64,000 nucleotides of DNA from Actinoalloteichus_B caeruleus (GCF_000718005.1 NZ_JODV01000011.1); one strand, 5' to 3'. Positions 1 to 9,259 are shown, counted from the stretch's first letter. The notes: generated from the letters alone by a model not told the origin. A program made the numbers and translations.

Positions 1-362
1 CCCGAGTAGCTGGCGTCGTCGAAGGGTTCGCCGGCGGGCAACTCCCCGATGTCGAGGCGGGGGTTCCCCTCGAGGGTCCGTTCGGGGTCGGACGCCACCC
101 AACCACCGGACGCCTGGTCGTAGCCGGCGGTCCCGGTGACGTTGCCGTGTTCGTCGTACTCGACCAGCAGGTCCGCCTCACCGTCGCCGTCCGAGTCCGT
201 GAAGACCAGGTACCCGTCGTCGGTCTCCAACAACACGCTGTCCGGTGTCCCGTCGCCGGAGAAGTCGTGGTTGGTCTCCCCGGTGTACTCCTGGCCGTCG
301 ACGACCACCCGCAGGTCCGTGCTGTCGCCGGTGGTGTCACCGGCCTCACCCTCGATGTACAC
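1..362 (-). CDS. DUF6802 family protein, N-terminal part (cut by window start)
   Basis: This is a partial gene running off the left edge; about 120 codons are visible. The GTG start at 362 is preceded by a strong GAGGGGG Shine-Dalgarno sequence five bases upstream, and the same frame meets a stop codon shortly before it, so the start is well placed. The acidic product has a repeat-like run of D-x-D-x-D segments (DFSGDGTPDS, TDSDGDGEADLL) like calcium-binding FG-GAP or dockerin loops, and reads like the actinobacterial DUF6802 family, whose function is unknown. It has no signal peptide in the visible part. It lies 89 bases downstream of the second dynamin gene on the same strand and is probably the last gene of that operon. 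Confidence 0.72.
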   Translation of the reverse strand, partial: MYIEGEAGDTTGDSTDLRVVVDGQEYTGETNHDFSGDGTPDSVLLETDDGYLVFTDSDGDGEADLLVEYDEHGNVTGTAGYDQASGGWVASDPERTLEGNPRLDIGELPAGEPFDDASYS

Positions 363-451
363 CGCATCCCCCTCACCGGGTCGTTTCGGATCTCGACCGG
401 CCGACGGTGCTGCTCGGCCCCCGGGCGGTCCGGTCGGACGTCACGTTGGAC

Positions 452-2395
452 TCACGGTAGGCAGTTCTGGTTCCCGCCCAACCGGGGCCCCGGGCCCGGC
501 CGGCCCGGGGAGGTGCCGGGCTGGGCGGCGTGGCCGCGACCAGGCCCGAGCTCGCGCATCCTGGCGAGCAGCTGGTCGACCTGTTCGGCCCCGGCCCGCA
601 CCTCCGCCAGGGTTCGGCGCACCCGTTGCGTCTCCCTCGCGCGGTCGGCGGAACCCATCCGCAGCGCCCTGTCGACCTCCCGGAGCTCCTCCTCGATGCC
701 GTTGACGCGCCGGCCGAGCACCTCGTCGAGCGCGGTCGAGAGCTGGATCTCCGCCTCGATCAGCTGCTCGGACACCACCTGGTCCAGGGTGGAACGGGCA
801 TCGGCGAGGGCATCGGACAGCCACTGCCGCAGGTGCTGCTTGTCCGCGCCGTGGCGGCGGACCCGGCCGATCCACCAGCCGGCGCCGAGGCCCAGCGCCA
901 CCACGGGAACGACGAGCGGCAGGGCCGCCAGCCCGGCCGCGGCCCCGAAGGGCAGCATCGCCAGCTTGCTCGCCCCCAGCCCCGCCGAGATGCCCATCGA
1001 CCCGCCCATGAAGACCAGCAGGCGGTCCTCCGCCGTCTGCTGGCGCCGGTCCGCCGGGCGCATCACGACGAAGGGCTGGGTGGACCTGGCCACCTGGTCG
1101 CGGATCATGGCGAGTTCGGCGGGCGAGAACAGTTCGGCGAGCGTCAGTTCGGTCACCCTGGCCAGCCGTTGTTCGAGCATCGCGCTGGTGCGGGCCGAGA
1201 GGAGTCGCAGCGCGGCGTCCACGTGCCGGGGCAACCGCTCGAGCCCGGCGCGGTCCGCGCCGTCGATCTGCCGGCGGAACCAGTACTGCACGTCGCGGAC
1301 CTGGCGGGCGACCTCGTGACCGCACTCGACCCGTGCCCGGTTCAGCTCGCCTCGCAGGCGCAGCTGCCATCCCCTGCTGGCGGAGCGGCGTTCCGCCGAC
1401 AGCTCGTCCCGACGTCGCCTGAGGGCGCGGGCCTCGTCCTCCCCGGTGGTCAGGGCCCGTTCCTCGGCCTCGAGACGGGCGGTGAGGGCGGCGAGGGAAC
1501 TGGCGAGCGCCCGCATCGTGTTCGCCTCGCCGAGCATGTTGCCGCGTCCGGCCACGGTGCTGACGAGCGAGGTGGCGAGTTCCGCGATCCCCGACCGCGC
1601 CCGCAGCATGTCGGCGGGCCCCGCGTGCGGGGCGGAGGCGGCGAGCTGCGACAACCGCGCGGACACCGGGTGGATGTCGGCGTCCGCGAAGCGCGGCGCG
1701 TGCTCGGCGAGCAGCGCCCTGTCGGCGGCGAGCACCTCCCGCCACCCCCGGTACTGGTCCGTCTTGGTCAGGGCGAACACCACCGTCTCCACCCGGTCGG
1801 AGATGGAGCGGAGGAAGGACAGCTCGCCGTGGGTCAGCGGGCTGGAGGCGTCCAGGACGAACAGCAGGGCCGTCGCCTTCGCCGCCGCGTCCGCCGCGCG
1901 CTCACCGTGGATCGCGTCCAGACCGCCCACACCCGGCGTGTCGACCAGGTCGAGGTCGGTGAGCAGCGGCGCCGGCCCGGTGACCGCGATGTCGCGGGGC
2001 GGCAACGCGCCGGGCGGGAGCGTGCCGTCGACGCACACCCAGTTCCGCAGTTCGCCCAGGGGGATGTCCACCGCCGCGTCGTCTCCGTAGCGGGCCGATG
2101 CGCTCCACGAGGGGCCGCCGGTGAACCGGAGGTAGGTGGCCGTGGCGACGTCGGCGTCGACCGGGGACAGGTCGTGCTGGTCGAGCAGCGCGTTCACCAG
2201 GGAGCTCTTGCCCCGGTTGGTCTCGCCGACGACCACCACGGTGGGCCGGGGCTGCTTGGCCCCGCGTACCCGCTCGACCCACTCGGCGGCGTCGACGTCG
2301 GCCGAACGCAGCAGTTCCACCAGTCGTTCCCGCGTCTGCCTGACCAGCTTGGGCAGGGCGACGCCGGAGCCGGACGGGGCCCGCTCGCCGGTCAT
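452..2395 (-). CDS. Dynamin-like GTPase (second of the operon)
   Basis: The 647-residue product is a dynamin-family large GTPase. Visible motifs are G1 GETNRGKS at residues 57-64, G3 DTPG at 152-155 and G4 TKTD at 210-213. A long helical region with many Arg/Glu follows, then a hydrophobic stretch around residues 470-510 that could insert in or remodel membrane, and a second helical region. It resembles the IniA/IniC-type bacterial dynamins of actinobacteria, which act at the cytoplasmic membrane under cell-envelope stress. Its ATG overlaps the stop of the GrpE-like gene by four bases (ATGA), so translation is coupled. The family is clear; the exact cellular role is inferred. Confidence 0.88.
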   Translation of the reverse strand: MTGERAPSGSGVALPKLVRQTRERLVELLRSADVDAAEWVERVRGAKQPRPTVVVVGETNRGKSSLVNALLDQHDLSPVDADVATATYLRFTGGPSWSASARYGDDAAVDIPLGELRNWVCVDGTLPPGALPPRDIAVTGPAPLLTDLDLVDTPGVGGLDAIHGERAADAAAKATALLFVLDASSPLTHGELSFLRSISDRVETVVFALTKTDQYRGWREVLAADRALLAEHAPRFADADIHPVSARLSQLAASAPHAGPADMLRARSGIAELATSLVSTVAGRGNMLGEANTMRALASSLAALTARLEAEERALTTGEDEARALRRRRDELSAERRSASRGWQLRLRGELNRARVECGHEVARQVRDVQYWFRRQIDGADRAGLERLPRHVDAALRLLSARTSAMLEQRLARVTELTLAELFSPAELAMIRDQVARSTQPFVVMRPADRRQQTAEDRLLVFMGGSMGISAGLGASKLAMLPFGAAAGLAALPLVVPVVALGLGAGWWIGRVRRHGADKQHLRQWLSDALADARSTLDQVVSEQLIEAEIQLSTALDEVLGRRVNGIEEELREVDRALRMGSADRARETQRVRRTLAEVRAGAEQVDQLLARMRELGPGRGHAAQPGTSPGRPGPGPRLGGNQNCLP

Positions 2396-3114
2396 CCCGG
2401 CCCTTTCCGCGTGTAGACGGTGACGACGGGTACCCGCAGCGTGCGACCGCGGTCGGCGAAACCCACCACCTCCGTCTCGGCGACCGTCCCGGCCAGCGCC
2501 GGGTCGTCGGTGTCCGTCACGCCACCGGCCTCGTGGCGGGCCGGGTCGAACCGGTCCCCGTCCGGCCGCAGCGAGGTGACGCCGACGGCCGCCAGGCCCT
2601 CCTCGATGCGTTCGGCCACACCCGCGCTGCGCGCCCGGTCCAGGGCGTACAGGCAGAGCCTGATCAGGTCCTGGCGCTCACGCAGGACGCGTTCGTGGTC
2701 GGTGGTGTCCTCGGCGGTCGCCGCGCGCGCGGCCGTGTCGAGCGAATGAAGGCCCACGTCGCGGTAGGACGTGTCGCCGGCGCGGGCGGTTCCGGCCGTC
2801 CCGGCACCGGACGGGGGCACCGGTGTGGCCGTCGAGGCCGGGGGTCGGTTCTCCGCTGGCACGGGTGCCTCCGGCACGTCGGGTGCCTCCGGCACTTCGG
2901 GCGCGGCGCCGTGCGGGGTGGCGTCGTCGGGGTGGACCGAGGGGACGGCCTCGGGAGGGGCGCTCGGAACGGGCGGGGTGAGGGGCGGCTCCGGTGGTAC
3001 GAGCACCGGGTCGGTGTGCTCGTCGTGGCCTCGGGCGGCCCGCCCCGGGCCGGTCCCGGGTCGTGGTGTCGGGCGCGGCTCCTCGCGTCGCCGCCGCCGG
3101 AACCAGGGGGTCAT
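2392..3114 (-). CDS. GrpE-like nucleotide exchange factor with long disordered N-terminus
   Basis: The 240-residue product has two halves. Residues 1 to about 130 are Pro/Ala/Glu-rich and low complexity (PEAPDVPEAP and similar), probably disordered. The C-terminal half contains a helix (RERQDLIRLCLYALDRA) and a beta domain with FDPARHEAGG and LRVPVVTVYTRKGPG, which match the head domain of GrpE (FDPxxHEA and the final VVxYT strand). GrpE proteins release ADP from Hsp70; here the likely client is the divergent membrane-anchored Hsp70 at 15.5 kb, an inference. The gene overlaps both flanking dynamin genes by four bases. The real grpE of the dnaK operon is expected elsewhere, so this is a specialised paralogue. 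Confidence 0.8.
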   Translation of the reverse strand: MTPWFRRRRREEPRPTPRPGTGPGRAARGHDEHTDPVLVPPEPPLTPPVPSAPPEAVPSVHPDDATPHGAAPEVPEAPDVPEAPVPAENRPPASTATPVPPSGAGTAGTARAGDTSYRDVGLHSLDTAARAATAEDTTDHERVLRERQDLIRLCLYALDRARSAGVAERIEEGLAAVGVTSLRPDGDRFDPARHEAGGVTDTDDPALAGTVAETEVVGFADRGRTLRVPVVTVYTRKGPG

Positions 3115-4652
3115 GTCGCCTCCCTGAGCTGTTGCCAGAGTAGGAAGTAGGCGCGGTGGACCACGTGGGCCACCCTGCTCTGCGCCGGAGTGGCCCCGAA
3201 CGAGGCGAACGACCGCCACCAGCCGGCACGTTCGAGCGCGTGGGCGGCGAGTTCCGTCCTGGGACGTCCGGCGAGGCCCAACCGTTCCCCGGGGTCCGAG
3301 GTGCTCCCGACCCGGAGGATCTCCTCGGCGAGGTCGTCGGGCATCGCGACGGTTCCGCCCGCGACCAGGGTCAGCGCCTCCAGCAGGCGCAACTGGTGCG
3401 CTTCGGGCCGCGCCAGCAGCACCTCGATGGCGTCGTGGACGCGTTGCCGTTCGCCGGGGTCGCCGGAGGCGTGGGCGAGCGCCGTGACGGAGGCCATCGC
3501 CGCCGCCGCCTTGATCCCGTCCGCCCTCGCCTGGAAGAGGGTGCGCAGCCGAGCGCGCACGGCGGCGAGCCCGGAGGCGTCCAGGAGCCGGCGGCGGAGG
3601 GCGCCGGCGGTGATCTCGGGGTCCTCGGTGACGGCCAGGACGCCGCTGCGGACGCCGTACAGGTCGAGTCGTTCCAGGAGCCGGCGGCGGTCGGCCGGCG
3701 GCACCGCGCACTCCCAGTCGACGAACAGGTCGGCGGAGAGCAGCATCGTCTCCCTGGTCTCCTCGTCGAGCGCGGCCAGGTCCTTCAGGCACCGCGCGTC
3801 GGCCGAGGTGAAGCCGCCGGTCTCCGAGGTCTCGGCGAGCAGGCCGATGACGGGCAGCACGTCGGCGACCCTGGGGCGGAGCGCGGCCGCCTGGCTGGCG
3901 GCGACCAGGCCGGCCGCCCGCCAGGTGGAGCCGTCCGAGCCGGGGACCGAGTCCGGTTCCACCGTGTCCGCCTTGTTGAGGACGGCGACGGCGTTGACCG
4001 GGCCGGCCTCCCGGCGGGCGGTGGCCGCGGTGAAGGCGGTCAGCGCGTGCTCGTCGTCCGCCTTGACGGTCTGGGTGAGGACGTAGAGCACGGCCTCCGC
4101 TCCGGCGACCGCGTCGCGGGACACCGGGTCCAGCTCACCCGGTGGCTCGTCGCCCGCGCCCAGCAGTTCCCGGGTGCGGCGGACCGACGCCGAGTCGAGC
4201 GATCCGAGGCCGGGGGTGTCGATGACGGTCAGGTCACGCAGGACGGCGTTGGTCAGGTAGGCCTCGAGGTGGGAGACCGACGCGATGTCGACGCCCAGGT
4301 CGGCGGGGATCATGCCCTGCTGGTCGAAGGGGAGGACCTGCTTGCGGCCGTCCCGGAAGATCACCTCGACCCGGTCGACGGTGCCGTACTGGAAGCGGGT
4401 CACCAGCCGGGTGCACTCGCCCACGTCCGTCGGCGCCACCCGGCGGCCGATCAACGCGTTCACCAGCGTGGACTTGCCGGACTTGATCCGTCCCGCGACG
4501 GCGACCTGGAGCGGGGCGGAGAGCCGGTGGAGCACCTGCCGGAAACCGGCCGCCGTGGCCGGGCCGACCTGGGGCTGGAGCCGGTCGCACAGGGTGGCCA
4601 CCGCCGCCGAGAGCGGGCCGGGCCAGTGCCGCTGGGGTGGTCCGTGGACCAA
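3111..4652 (-). CDS. Dynamin-like GTPase (first of the operon)
   Basis: The 513-residue product carries G1 GRIKSGKST at residues 54-62, G3 DTPG at 145-148 and G4 NKAD at 226-229, followed by an all-helical C-terminal half without an evident transmembrane segment. It is a soluble dynamin-type GTPase related to, but shorter than, its neighbour. I chose the rare TTG at 4652 as start: a GAGGAG ribosome-binding site sits six bases upstream and the frame is closed by TGA immediately before TTG. The gene opens a tightly coupled operon (dynamin, GrpE-like, dynamin, DUF6802). Paired dynamins such as IniA/IniC often work as hetero-oligomers, which would fit two unequal GTPases here. Confidence 0.88.
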   Translation of the reverse strand: MVHGPPQRHWPGPLSAAVATLCDRLQPQVGPATAAGFRQVLHRLSAPLQVAVAGRIKSGKSTLVNALIGRRVAPTDVGECTRLVTRFQYGTVDRVEVIFRDGRKQVLPFDQQGMIPADLGVDIASVSHLEAYLTNAVLRDLTVIDTPGLGSLDSASVRRTRELLGAGDEPPGELDPVSRDAVAGAEAVLYVLTQTVKADDEHALTAFTAATARREAGPVNAVAVLNKADTVEPDSVPGSDGSTWRAAGLVAASQAAALRPRVADVLPVIGLLAETSETGGFTSADARCLKDLAALDEETRETMLLSADLFVDWECAVPPADRRRLLERLDLYGVRSGVLAVTEDPEITAGALRRRLLDASGLAAVRARLRTLFQARADGIKAAAAMASVTALAHASGDPGERQRVHDAIEVLLARPEAHQLRLLEALTLVAGGTVAMPDDLAEEILRVGSTSDPGERLGLAGRPRTELAAHALERAGWWRSFASFGATPAQSRVAHVVHRAYFLLWQQLREAT

Positions 4653-4795
4653 CCGTCACTCCTCGGGCTCGACGCGGGCATTCTCGACACAGATCGTGCC
4701 ACGTCCACCACCGCCGGCGTTCCGTCCGGAGGCCCGGGACCCAGCGCCTCGGCCGTCGAACCCGGTCCGGTCGCCCGCGGAGCGCCGCGTGTCCG

Positions 4796-5449
4796 TCAGG
4801 CGGGGGCGGGGGCCGGCAGCCCCCGTGCCGTCTCGGAGAGGCCGTCGATGGTGGTGTGCAGCACCTCGGCGAGCAGGGCGGAGGGCAGCGGCCCCTCGGG
4901 ACGCGCCAGCCAGGCCTGGAGGGAGACCGAGACGGTCCCGGCGAGCGCCATCGCCCACGCCTGGGGGCGGGGGTCGGTGTGGGGGTCGGCGCCGAGCCGT
5001 TCGGCGATCAGGGCGGTCAGTTCCCGCATCCAGTTCGAGGAGACGATGTGCTGCGCGTACCGCACCTCGTCGACCTCGGCGAGGAGTTCGCACCGCAGCA
5101 GGTGCTGCGCCCGCTCCTCCTGCATCACGTCGTCGAGCTCGCCCAGCGCCCAGGCCAGGGAGCGCATCGGGTGCTCGTCGGCGGGCCGCCGGCTGATGCT
5201 CTCCCGCAGCATCTGGGCGGGCCAGGCCGGGTCGCCGAAGAGGACCGCCTCCTTGCTCGGGAAGTAGCGGAAGAAGGTGCGTGGCGCGATGTCGGCGGCG
5301 TCGGCGATCTGGGCGATCGTGGTGGCCTCGAAACCGTGTTCCCGGAACAGGCGGAGCGCGGCCGCCTCGATGCCGGCGCGGGTCCGCTGCGCCCTGCGCC
5401 GCCGGCGGTCCGGCGGTGCGGCGTGGTGGGGGTCCGGGGCCTCGGTCAT
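4796..5449 (-). CDS. TetR-family repressor of the divergent MFS exporter
   Basis: The 217-residue product has an N-terminal TetR helix-turn-helix (residues about 20-65, with TIAQIADAADIAPRTFFRYF) preceded by a basic arm (RRRRRAQRTRAG), and a helical ligand-binding half. The ATG at 5449 is preferred because it fits the family length; an in-frame ATG further upstream lacks a ribosome-binding site. It is divergent from the MFS gene at 5591, with a near-perfect palindrome between them, so it most likely represses the exporter and itself and is released by an exported compound. The inducer cannot be seen from sequence. Confidence 0.88.
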   Translation of the reverse strand: MTEAPDPHHAAPPDRRRRRAQRTRAGIEAAALRLFREHGFEATTIAQIADAADIAPRTFFRYFPSKEAVLFGDPAWPAQMLRESISRRPADEHPMRSLAWALGELDDVMQEERAQHLLRCELLAEVDEVRYAQHIVSSNWMRELTALIAERLGADPHTDPRPQAWAMALAGTVSVSLQAWLARPEGPLPSALLAEVLHTTIDGLSETARGLPAPAPA

Positions 5450-5494
5450 GGCTCCCAAGGGTTCACGGGATGTCCGGCCAGTGTCAACCATGCC

Positions 5495-5530
5495 ATAAGT
5501 CACGTGTGCCAACTGGCACGTGTGACATAA
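5495..5530. promoter_or_regulatory. 36-bp interrupted palindrome, TetR operator
   Basis: The centre is GTGCCA-AC-TGGCAC, flanked by outer arms GTCAC and GTGAC, giving symmetry of the form TAAGTCACnnGTGCCAnnTGGCACnnGTGAC. It lies between the divergent TetR and MFS starts, where an operator controlling both is expected. Confidence 0.7.
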
Positions 5531-5590
5531 CGTGGAGGGGTCGGCCTGGTCGAGGGAGGGCCGGCTTCCCCGTCTTGTCGAGGAGATGAC

Positions 5591-7375
5591 GTGTCCCGTG
5601 TCCAGCCCGAGGCCCAGGTGCCGCCGGGACAACCCCGTTCGTCGATGACGGACGACGAGCGCGCCGCGGTCGCCGAGGGCATCGAGTTATCGGTCTACCG
5701 CGACAGGTGGAAGACCCTGCTGGTGCTGTGCCTGGCGCTGGCGACGGTCATGCTGGCCAACACCTCACTGGGGGTCGCGCTCCCCGTGCTCTCGGTGGAC
5801 CTGGGTGCCACCACCAGCCAGCAGCAGTGGTTCAACAACGCCTTCACGCTGGTGTTCGCCGGTCTGCTCTTCACCGCGTCCGCGATGGCCGACCGGTACG
5901 GCCGCAAGGCCATGTTGCAGGCGGGCCTGGTGGTGTTCGGCCTCGGCTCCGCCTACGTGTGGCTGTTCACGGACTCGAGCACCGAGCTGATCGCCGCCCG
6001 TGCCGCGCTGGGCGTCGGCGCCGCGATGGTGATGCCCGTGACGCTGTCGATCCTGACCAGTGTCTTCCCCCGCCACCAGCGGACCAGGGCGGTGGCGGTG
6101 TGGGCCGCCGTGTCCGGCGCCGGTACGGCCCTCGGGCCGGTGGTCTCCGGAGTCCTGCTGGAGTTCTACTCCTGGCAGTCGGTCTTCGTCATCAACATCC
6201 CCGTCGTCATCGTCGGCGTGGCCCTGGGCGTCCGGTTCGTCCCCGGCCACCGGCTGGTGGCGGCCGGCGCCGGCGAGGGCGGGCACGGTGGCATCGACCC
6301 GGGTGGGGCGGTGCTGTCGACGCTGGGTATCGGCACCGTCGTCTACGCCCTGATCCAGGCGGAGCACAACGGGTGGGCGTCGGCGACGACGCTGGGACTG
6401 CTCGCGGCCGGCCTCGTCCTGGTCGCGGTCTTCGTCCTGTGGGAGCGCCGGGTGAAGGACCCGATGCTGGACATGACGCTGTTCCGGGACAAGGCGTTCT
6501 CCGCGTCGGCGCTCTCGCTCACGCTGGTGTTCTTCGCCCTGATCGGGGTGTTCTTCTCCCTCAGCCTCACCCTCCAGCTCGTGTTCGGCTACTCGCCGCT
6601 GATGTCCTCGGTGGCCATGCTGCCGGTCTCGGTGATGATGGTGCTGGTCTCGCCCCAGGTCGCCCGGGTCGTGGGCCGGTTCGGCCCGAGGGCGACCGTG
6701 GTGAGCGGGATGGGTCTCGCCGCGCTCGGCATGGGGATCCTGGGCACCCTGAGCGTCGACTCGGGCTACTGGCACCTGTTGTTCGGCCTGGCCACCGTCT
6801 CGCTGGGTATCGCGCTCACGATGCCGCCCGCCACCGACATGCTGATGTCGAAGGTGCCCCGGGAACGGGCCGGGATGGGGTCGGCCACCAACGACGTGAC
6901 CCGCGAGATCGGTGCCTCGCTGGGGATCGCGGTCCTCGGTTCGGTGCTGGGCAGCACCTACGGGAGCCGGTTGTCGGACTCGCTGACGGGTTTCCCCGAG
7001 GACGTCCGGGAGACCGCGACCAACTCCTTGGTCGGCGGTCTCGGTGTGGCCCGGTCGTTGGGTGAGGAGGGCACCGGACTGCTGCGCGAGGTCATGGAGT
7101 CCTGGATGGACGGGGTGCGGGTGGCCCACCTCGCGGCGACCGTGCTGATCCTCATCGCGGCAGTGGTGGCCTGGGCCTGGCTGCCCCGGGTGGCGGAGGA
7201 CATGCACCGGACCGCCGGGTCGGAGGGGGCCGGGGACGCGACGTCGTCGTCGACCGCCGGTGACGACGGGCCCGCCGAGACCGGTGGCGCCCAGCAGGAG
7301 GCCTCCGCCGTGGCGAGCGGCGCGGGGGGAGCGGAGGACGGCCGTTCGCCGGCCAGGTCCGACGGCGGGGAGTAG
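5591..7375 (+). CDS. MFS drug exporter, DHA2 (14-TM) family
   Basis: The 594-residue product is a 14-helix drug:proton antiporter of the EmrB/QacA group. Helix 1 (LLVLCLALATVMLANTSLGVALPVL) is followed by the loop motif ADRYGRKAML and the motif-C-like GAGTALGPVVSG; the C-terminal 50 residues are hydrophilic and Gly/Ala-rich. The GTG start has GAGGAG seven bases upstream. A rare TTA leucine codon occurs at residue 33. The gene is controlled by the divergent TetR through the palindrome at 5495-5530 (inference). Substrates cannot be predicted. Confidence 0.9.
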   Translation: MSRVQPEAQVPPGQPRSSMTDDERAAVAEGIELSVYRDRWKTLLVLCLALATVMLANTSLGVALPVLSVDLGATTSQQQWFNNAFTLVFAGLLFTASAMADRYGRKAMLQAGLVVFGLGSAYVWLFTDSSTELIAARAALGVGAAMVMPVTLSILTSVFPRHQRTRAVAVWAAVSGAGTALGPVVSGVLLEFYSWQSVFVINIPVVIVGVALGVRFVPGHRLVAAGAGEGGHGGIDPGGAVLSTLGIGTVVYALIQAEHNGWASATTLGLLAAGLVLVAVFVLWERRVKDPMLDMTLFRDKAFSASALSLTLVFFALIGVFFSLSLTLQLVFGYSPLMSSVAMLPVSVMMVLVSPQVARVVGRFGPRATVVSGMGLAALGMGILGTLSVDSGYWHLLFGLATVSLGIALTMPPATDMLMSKVPRERAGMGSATNDVTREIGASLGIAVLGSVLGSTYGSRLSDSLTGFPEDVRETATNSLVGGLGVARSLGEEGTGLLREVMESWMDGVRVAHLAATVLILIAAVVAWAWLPRVAEDMHRTAGSEGAGDATSSSTAGDDGPAETGGAQQEASAVASGAGGAEDGRSPARSDGGE

Positions 7376-7394
7376 GAGCTCCCGATCCGGGGCG

Positions 7395-7432
7395 CCCGGG
7401 GCCCGGCGGGTGGAACCGCCGGTGGCCCCGGG
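7395..7432. terminator. Hairpin terminator between convergent genes
   Basis: CCCGGGGCC pairs with GGCCCCGGG, with an inner GGCGG/CCGCC stem and a short loop. There is no U-tract. It sits between the convergent MFS and SDR genes, so it probably ends transcription from both sides. Confidence 0.6.
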
Positions 7433-7473
7433 ACCGTTTCGGGACCGCCCCGGACGCGGTCGTTCGGCCCGGG

Positions 7474-8394
7474 TCAGCGGTAGTCGTCGGCCGTGCGGTC
7501 CCGACGACCGCCGAGGGCGACCTCGCGGATGTAGGTGGCCGCGTCGGGTTGGGAGCCGTCCAGGTCGCGCACGCCGTAGGCGGCGGCGAGCTCACCGCTG
7601 GACACGCCGCGCCCTCCCCAGCGGGAGACGTCCGGGTCGGCGGCGAGGGCCGCGACGGCGCGGCCCAGGTAGCGGGGGGTCTCCGAAATGGCGAAGTGCG
7701 GATCCCGCTCGATGCCGTCCCGCCAGTTCTCCTCGGTCACCCCGAAGTGGTCCAACATGCGTTCCGAGCGGAGGAAACCGGGGCTGACGGTGACCGCCGC
7801 TCCCCCGAAGGGCGCCAGCTCGTGGTGGAAGGCCGTGCCGAGCCGGCGCATCGCCGACTTGACCAGGAAGTAGGGCACGGCTGTCCCCACGTACTCGTCG
7901 TCGTCGCCGTCGGTGACCTCGACGAGCAGGCCGCCCGGCCTGGCGATGAGCAGCGGCAGCAGCGTGTGCGCGGTGACGAGGTGGGTCTCGACGCCGTTGC
8001 GGAGCACCCGCAGGGCGTCCTCCAGGCTGGTCTCCCAGAACGGGGTGCCGTGGACCACGAGGGGGTCACCGCCCCAGACGTCGTCGACGAGGATGTCCAG
8101 CCGACCGTCCTGCTCGGAGTGGATGCGCTGGGCCAGCGCGGTGACGTCGGCGACGGAGTTGTGGTCGCAGACGACCGGGATGCCGGTGCCGCCGGCCGAG
8201 GTCACCAGCTCGGCGGTCTCCTCGATGGTCTCCGCGCGGTTCAGGGGACTGCGCGTCCGCCCGCTCGTGCGGCCGGTGACGTAGACGGTGGCCCCCGAGG
8301 CGCCGAGTTCCACGGCGATGCCCCGGCCGCATCCCCGGGTGCCGCCGGTGACGACGGCGACCCGCCCGTGCAGTGGTGCGTTCTTCTCCGCCAA
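7474..8394 (-). CDS. Short-chain dehydrogenase/reductase (SDR)
   Basis: The 306-residue product has the NAD(P)-binding glycine motif GGTRGCGRG near residue 17 and the catalytic YxxxK (YFLVK) near residue 183; the serine position is replaced by an acidic DGDDDEY segment, so catalytic competence is not certain. The residue after the first strand and the GRTSGRT run suggest NADP(H) preference. The start is TTG at 8394 with AAGGAACGAGG upstream. It lies 52 bases downstream of the TetR gene on the same strand and is probably cotranscribed with it. The substrate is unknown. Confidence 0.85.
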   Translation of the reverse strand: MAEKNAPLHGRVAVVTGGTRGCGRGIAVELGASGATVYVTGRTSGRTRSPLNRAETIEETAELVTSAGGTGIPVVCDHNSVADVTALAQRIHSEQDGRLDILVDDVWGGDPLVVHGTPFWETSLEDALRVLRNGVETHLVTAHTLLPLLIARPGGLLVEVTDGDDDEYVGTAVPYFLVKSAMRRLGTAFHHELAPFGGAAVTVSPGFLRSERMLDHFGVTEENWRDGIERDPHFAISETPRYLGRAVAALAADPDVSRWGGRGVSSGELAAAYGVRDLDGSQPDAATYIREVALGGRRDRTADDYR

Positions 8395-8446
8395 GTCCTC
8401 GTTCCTTTCGTGATGGATCTCCGGCTGGGTTGGTCGTGGCCGCCGC

Positions 8447-9040
8447 TCAGCCGGGAGGGCGCCGCCATCCGTCGAGCACCGCGTCCACGTCGGCGAGGAG
8501 CCGGTGGACCAGGGACCCCTCGGGGCGCATCGACCAGTGCAACGCCGAGCCGTTGACCAGGGCCGCCAGTACGGAGCCCGCCACCTCCGGGGCCGGTGCG
8601 CCGGGCAGTTCCCCTGCGTCGACCGCGGCGCCGACCAGGCGGCGCAGTTCGGTGCTGACCCGGCCGTACACCTCGCCGAGGAGCTGGCGGAGTTCCGGGT
8701 CCTGGAGGTCCGTCCCCAGCGCGGCCAGGTTGTGCGCGGCGGTGTCGGGGTTGTCGAGCGCGCGGTAGGGCGAGGTCGCCGCCGCCCTGACCGCCTCGAC
8801 CGGGTCGCCGGCGTCCTTCGCGGCGTCGCGCATGGTGGTGCGCACCTCGTCGGCGCTGGCCCGGCTCATCGCGACGAGCAGGCCGTGCTTGGAACCGAAC
8901 CGTTGGACCAGGGTGGCGGGCACCACCCCGGCGCGGCGGGCGATCTCGGCCAGGGCGAGCCGTCGCGGTCCCAGCTCCGCGAGCGCCGCGCTCGCCGCTC
9001 GGATCAGCTGTTCGTCCGTGGTGCTCCTCGGTCTGGCCAC
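8447..9040 (-). CDS. TetR-family regulator
   Basis: The 197-residue product has an N-terminal helix-turn-helix (LALAEIARRAGVVPATLVQRFGSK, residues about 27-50) and a helical sensor half. Start is GTG at 9040 (VARPRST). It is divergent from ABC cassette 1 and followed by the SDR gene. Three palindromic TGAAC/GTTCA-type boxes occupy the divergent promoter, so it probably controls itself, the SDR and the ABC cassette. Confidence 0.87.
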   Translation of the reverse strand: MARPRSTTDEQLIRAASAALAELGPRRLALAEIARRAGVVPATLVQRFGSKHGLLVAMSRASADEVRTTMRDAAKDAGDPVEAVRAAATSPYRALDNPDTAAHNLAALGTDLQDPELRQLLGEVYGRVSTELRRLVGAAVDAGELPGAPAPEVAGSVLAALVNGSALHWSMRPEGSLVHRLLADVDAVLDGWRRPPG

Positions 9041-9048
9041 CCCGTTAT

Positions 9049-9091
9049 TGAACCACGGTTCACAAACGTTTGTGAATCGTCGTTCATGAAC
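9049..9091. promoter_or_regulatory. Cluster of palindromes in the TetR/ABC divergent promoter
   Basis: Three symmetric elements lie within 43 bases: TGAAC-n4-GTTCA (9049-9062), a perfect 18-bp palindrome TTCACAAACGTTTGTGAA (9059-9076), and GTTCATGAAC (9082-9091). They share TGAAC-like half-sites and most likely form a multi-site operator for the adjacent TetR protein. Confidence 0.68.
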
Positions 9092-9259
9092 TTGCCGGTA
9101 CGCCCCCGGGGTGTCGGCCCCCAGGACCTTGCGGGGCAAGTGGGGGTTGACCTCGGGGTGATCACGGATACCCCGGGGGGTCCGTCTCCGACAGGCTGAC
9201 TCCCGAAGCGACAGCGGACGAGGCGACGCCCGACAGGGGCGGGCGGGGAGTTGGTGACC

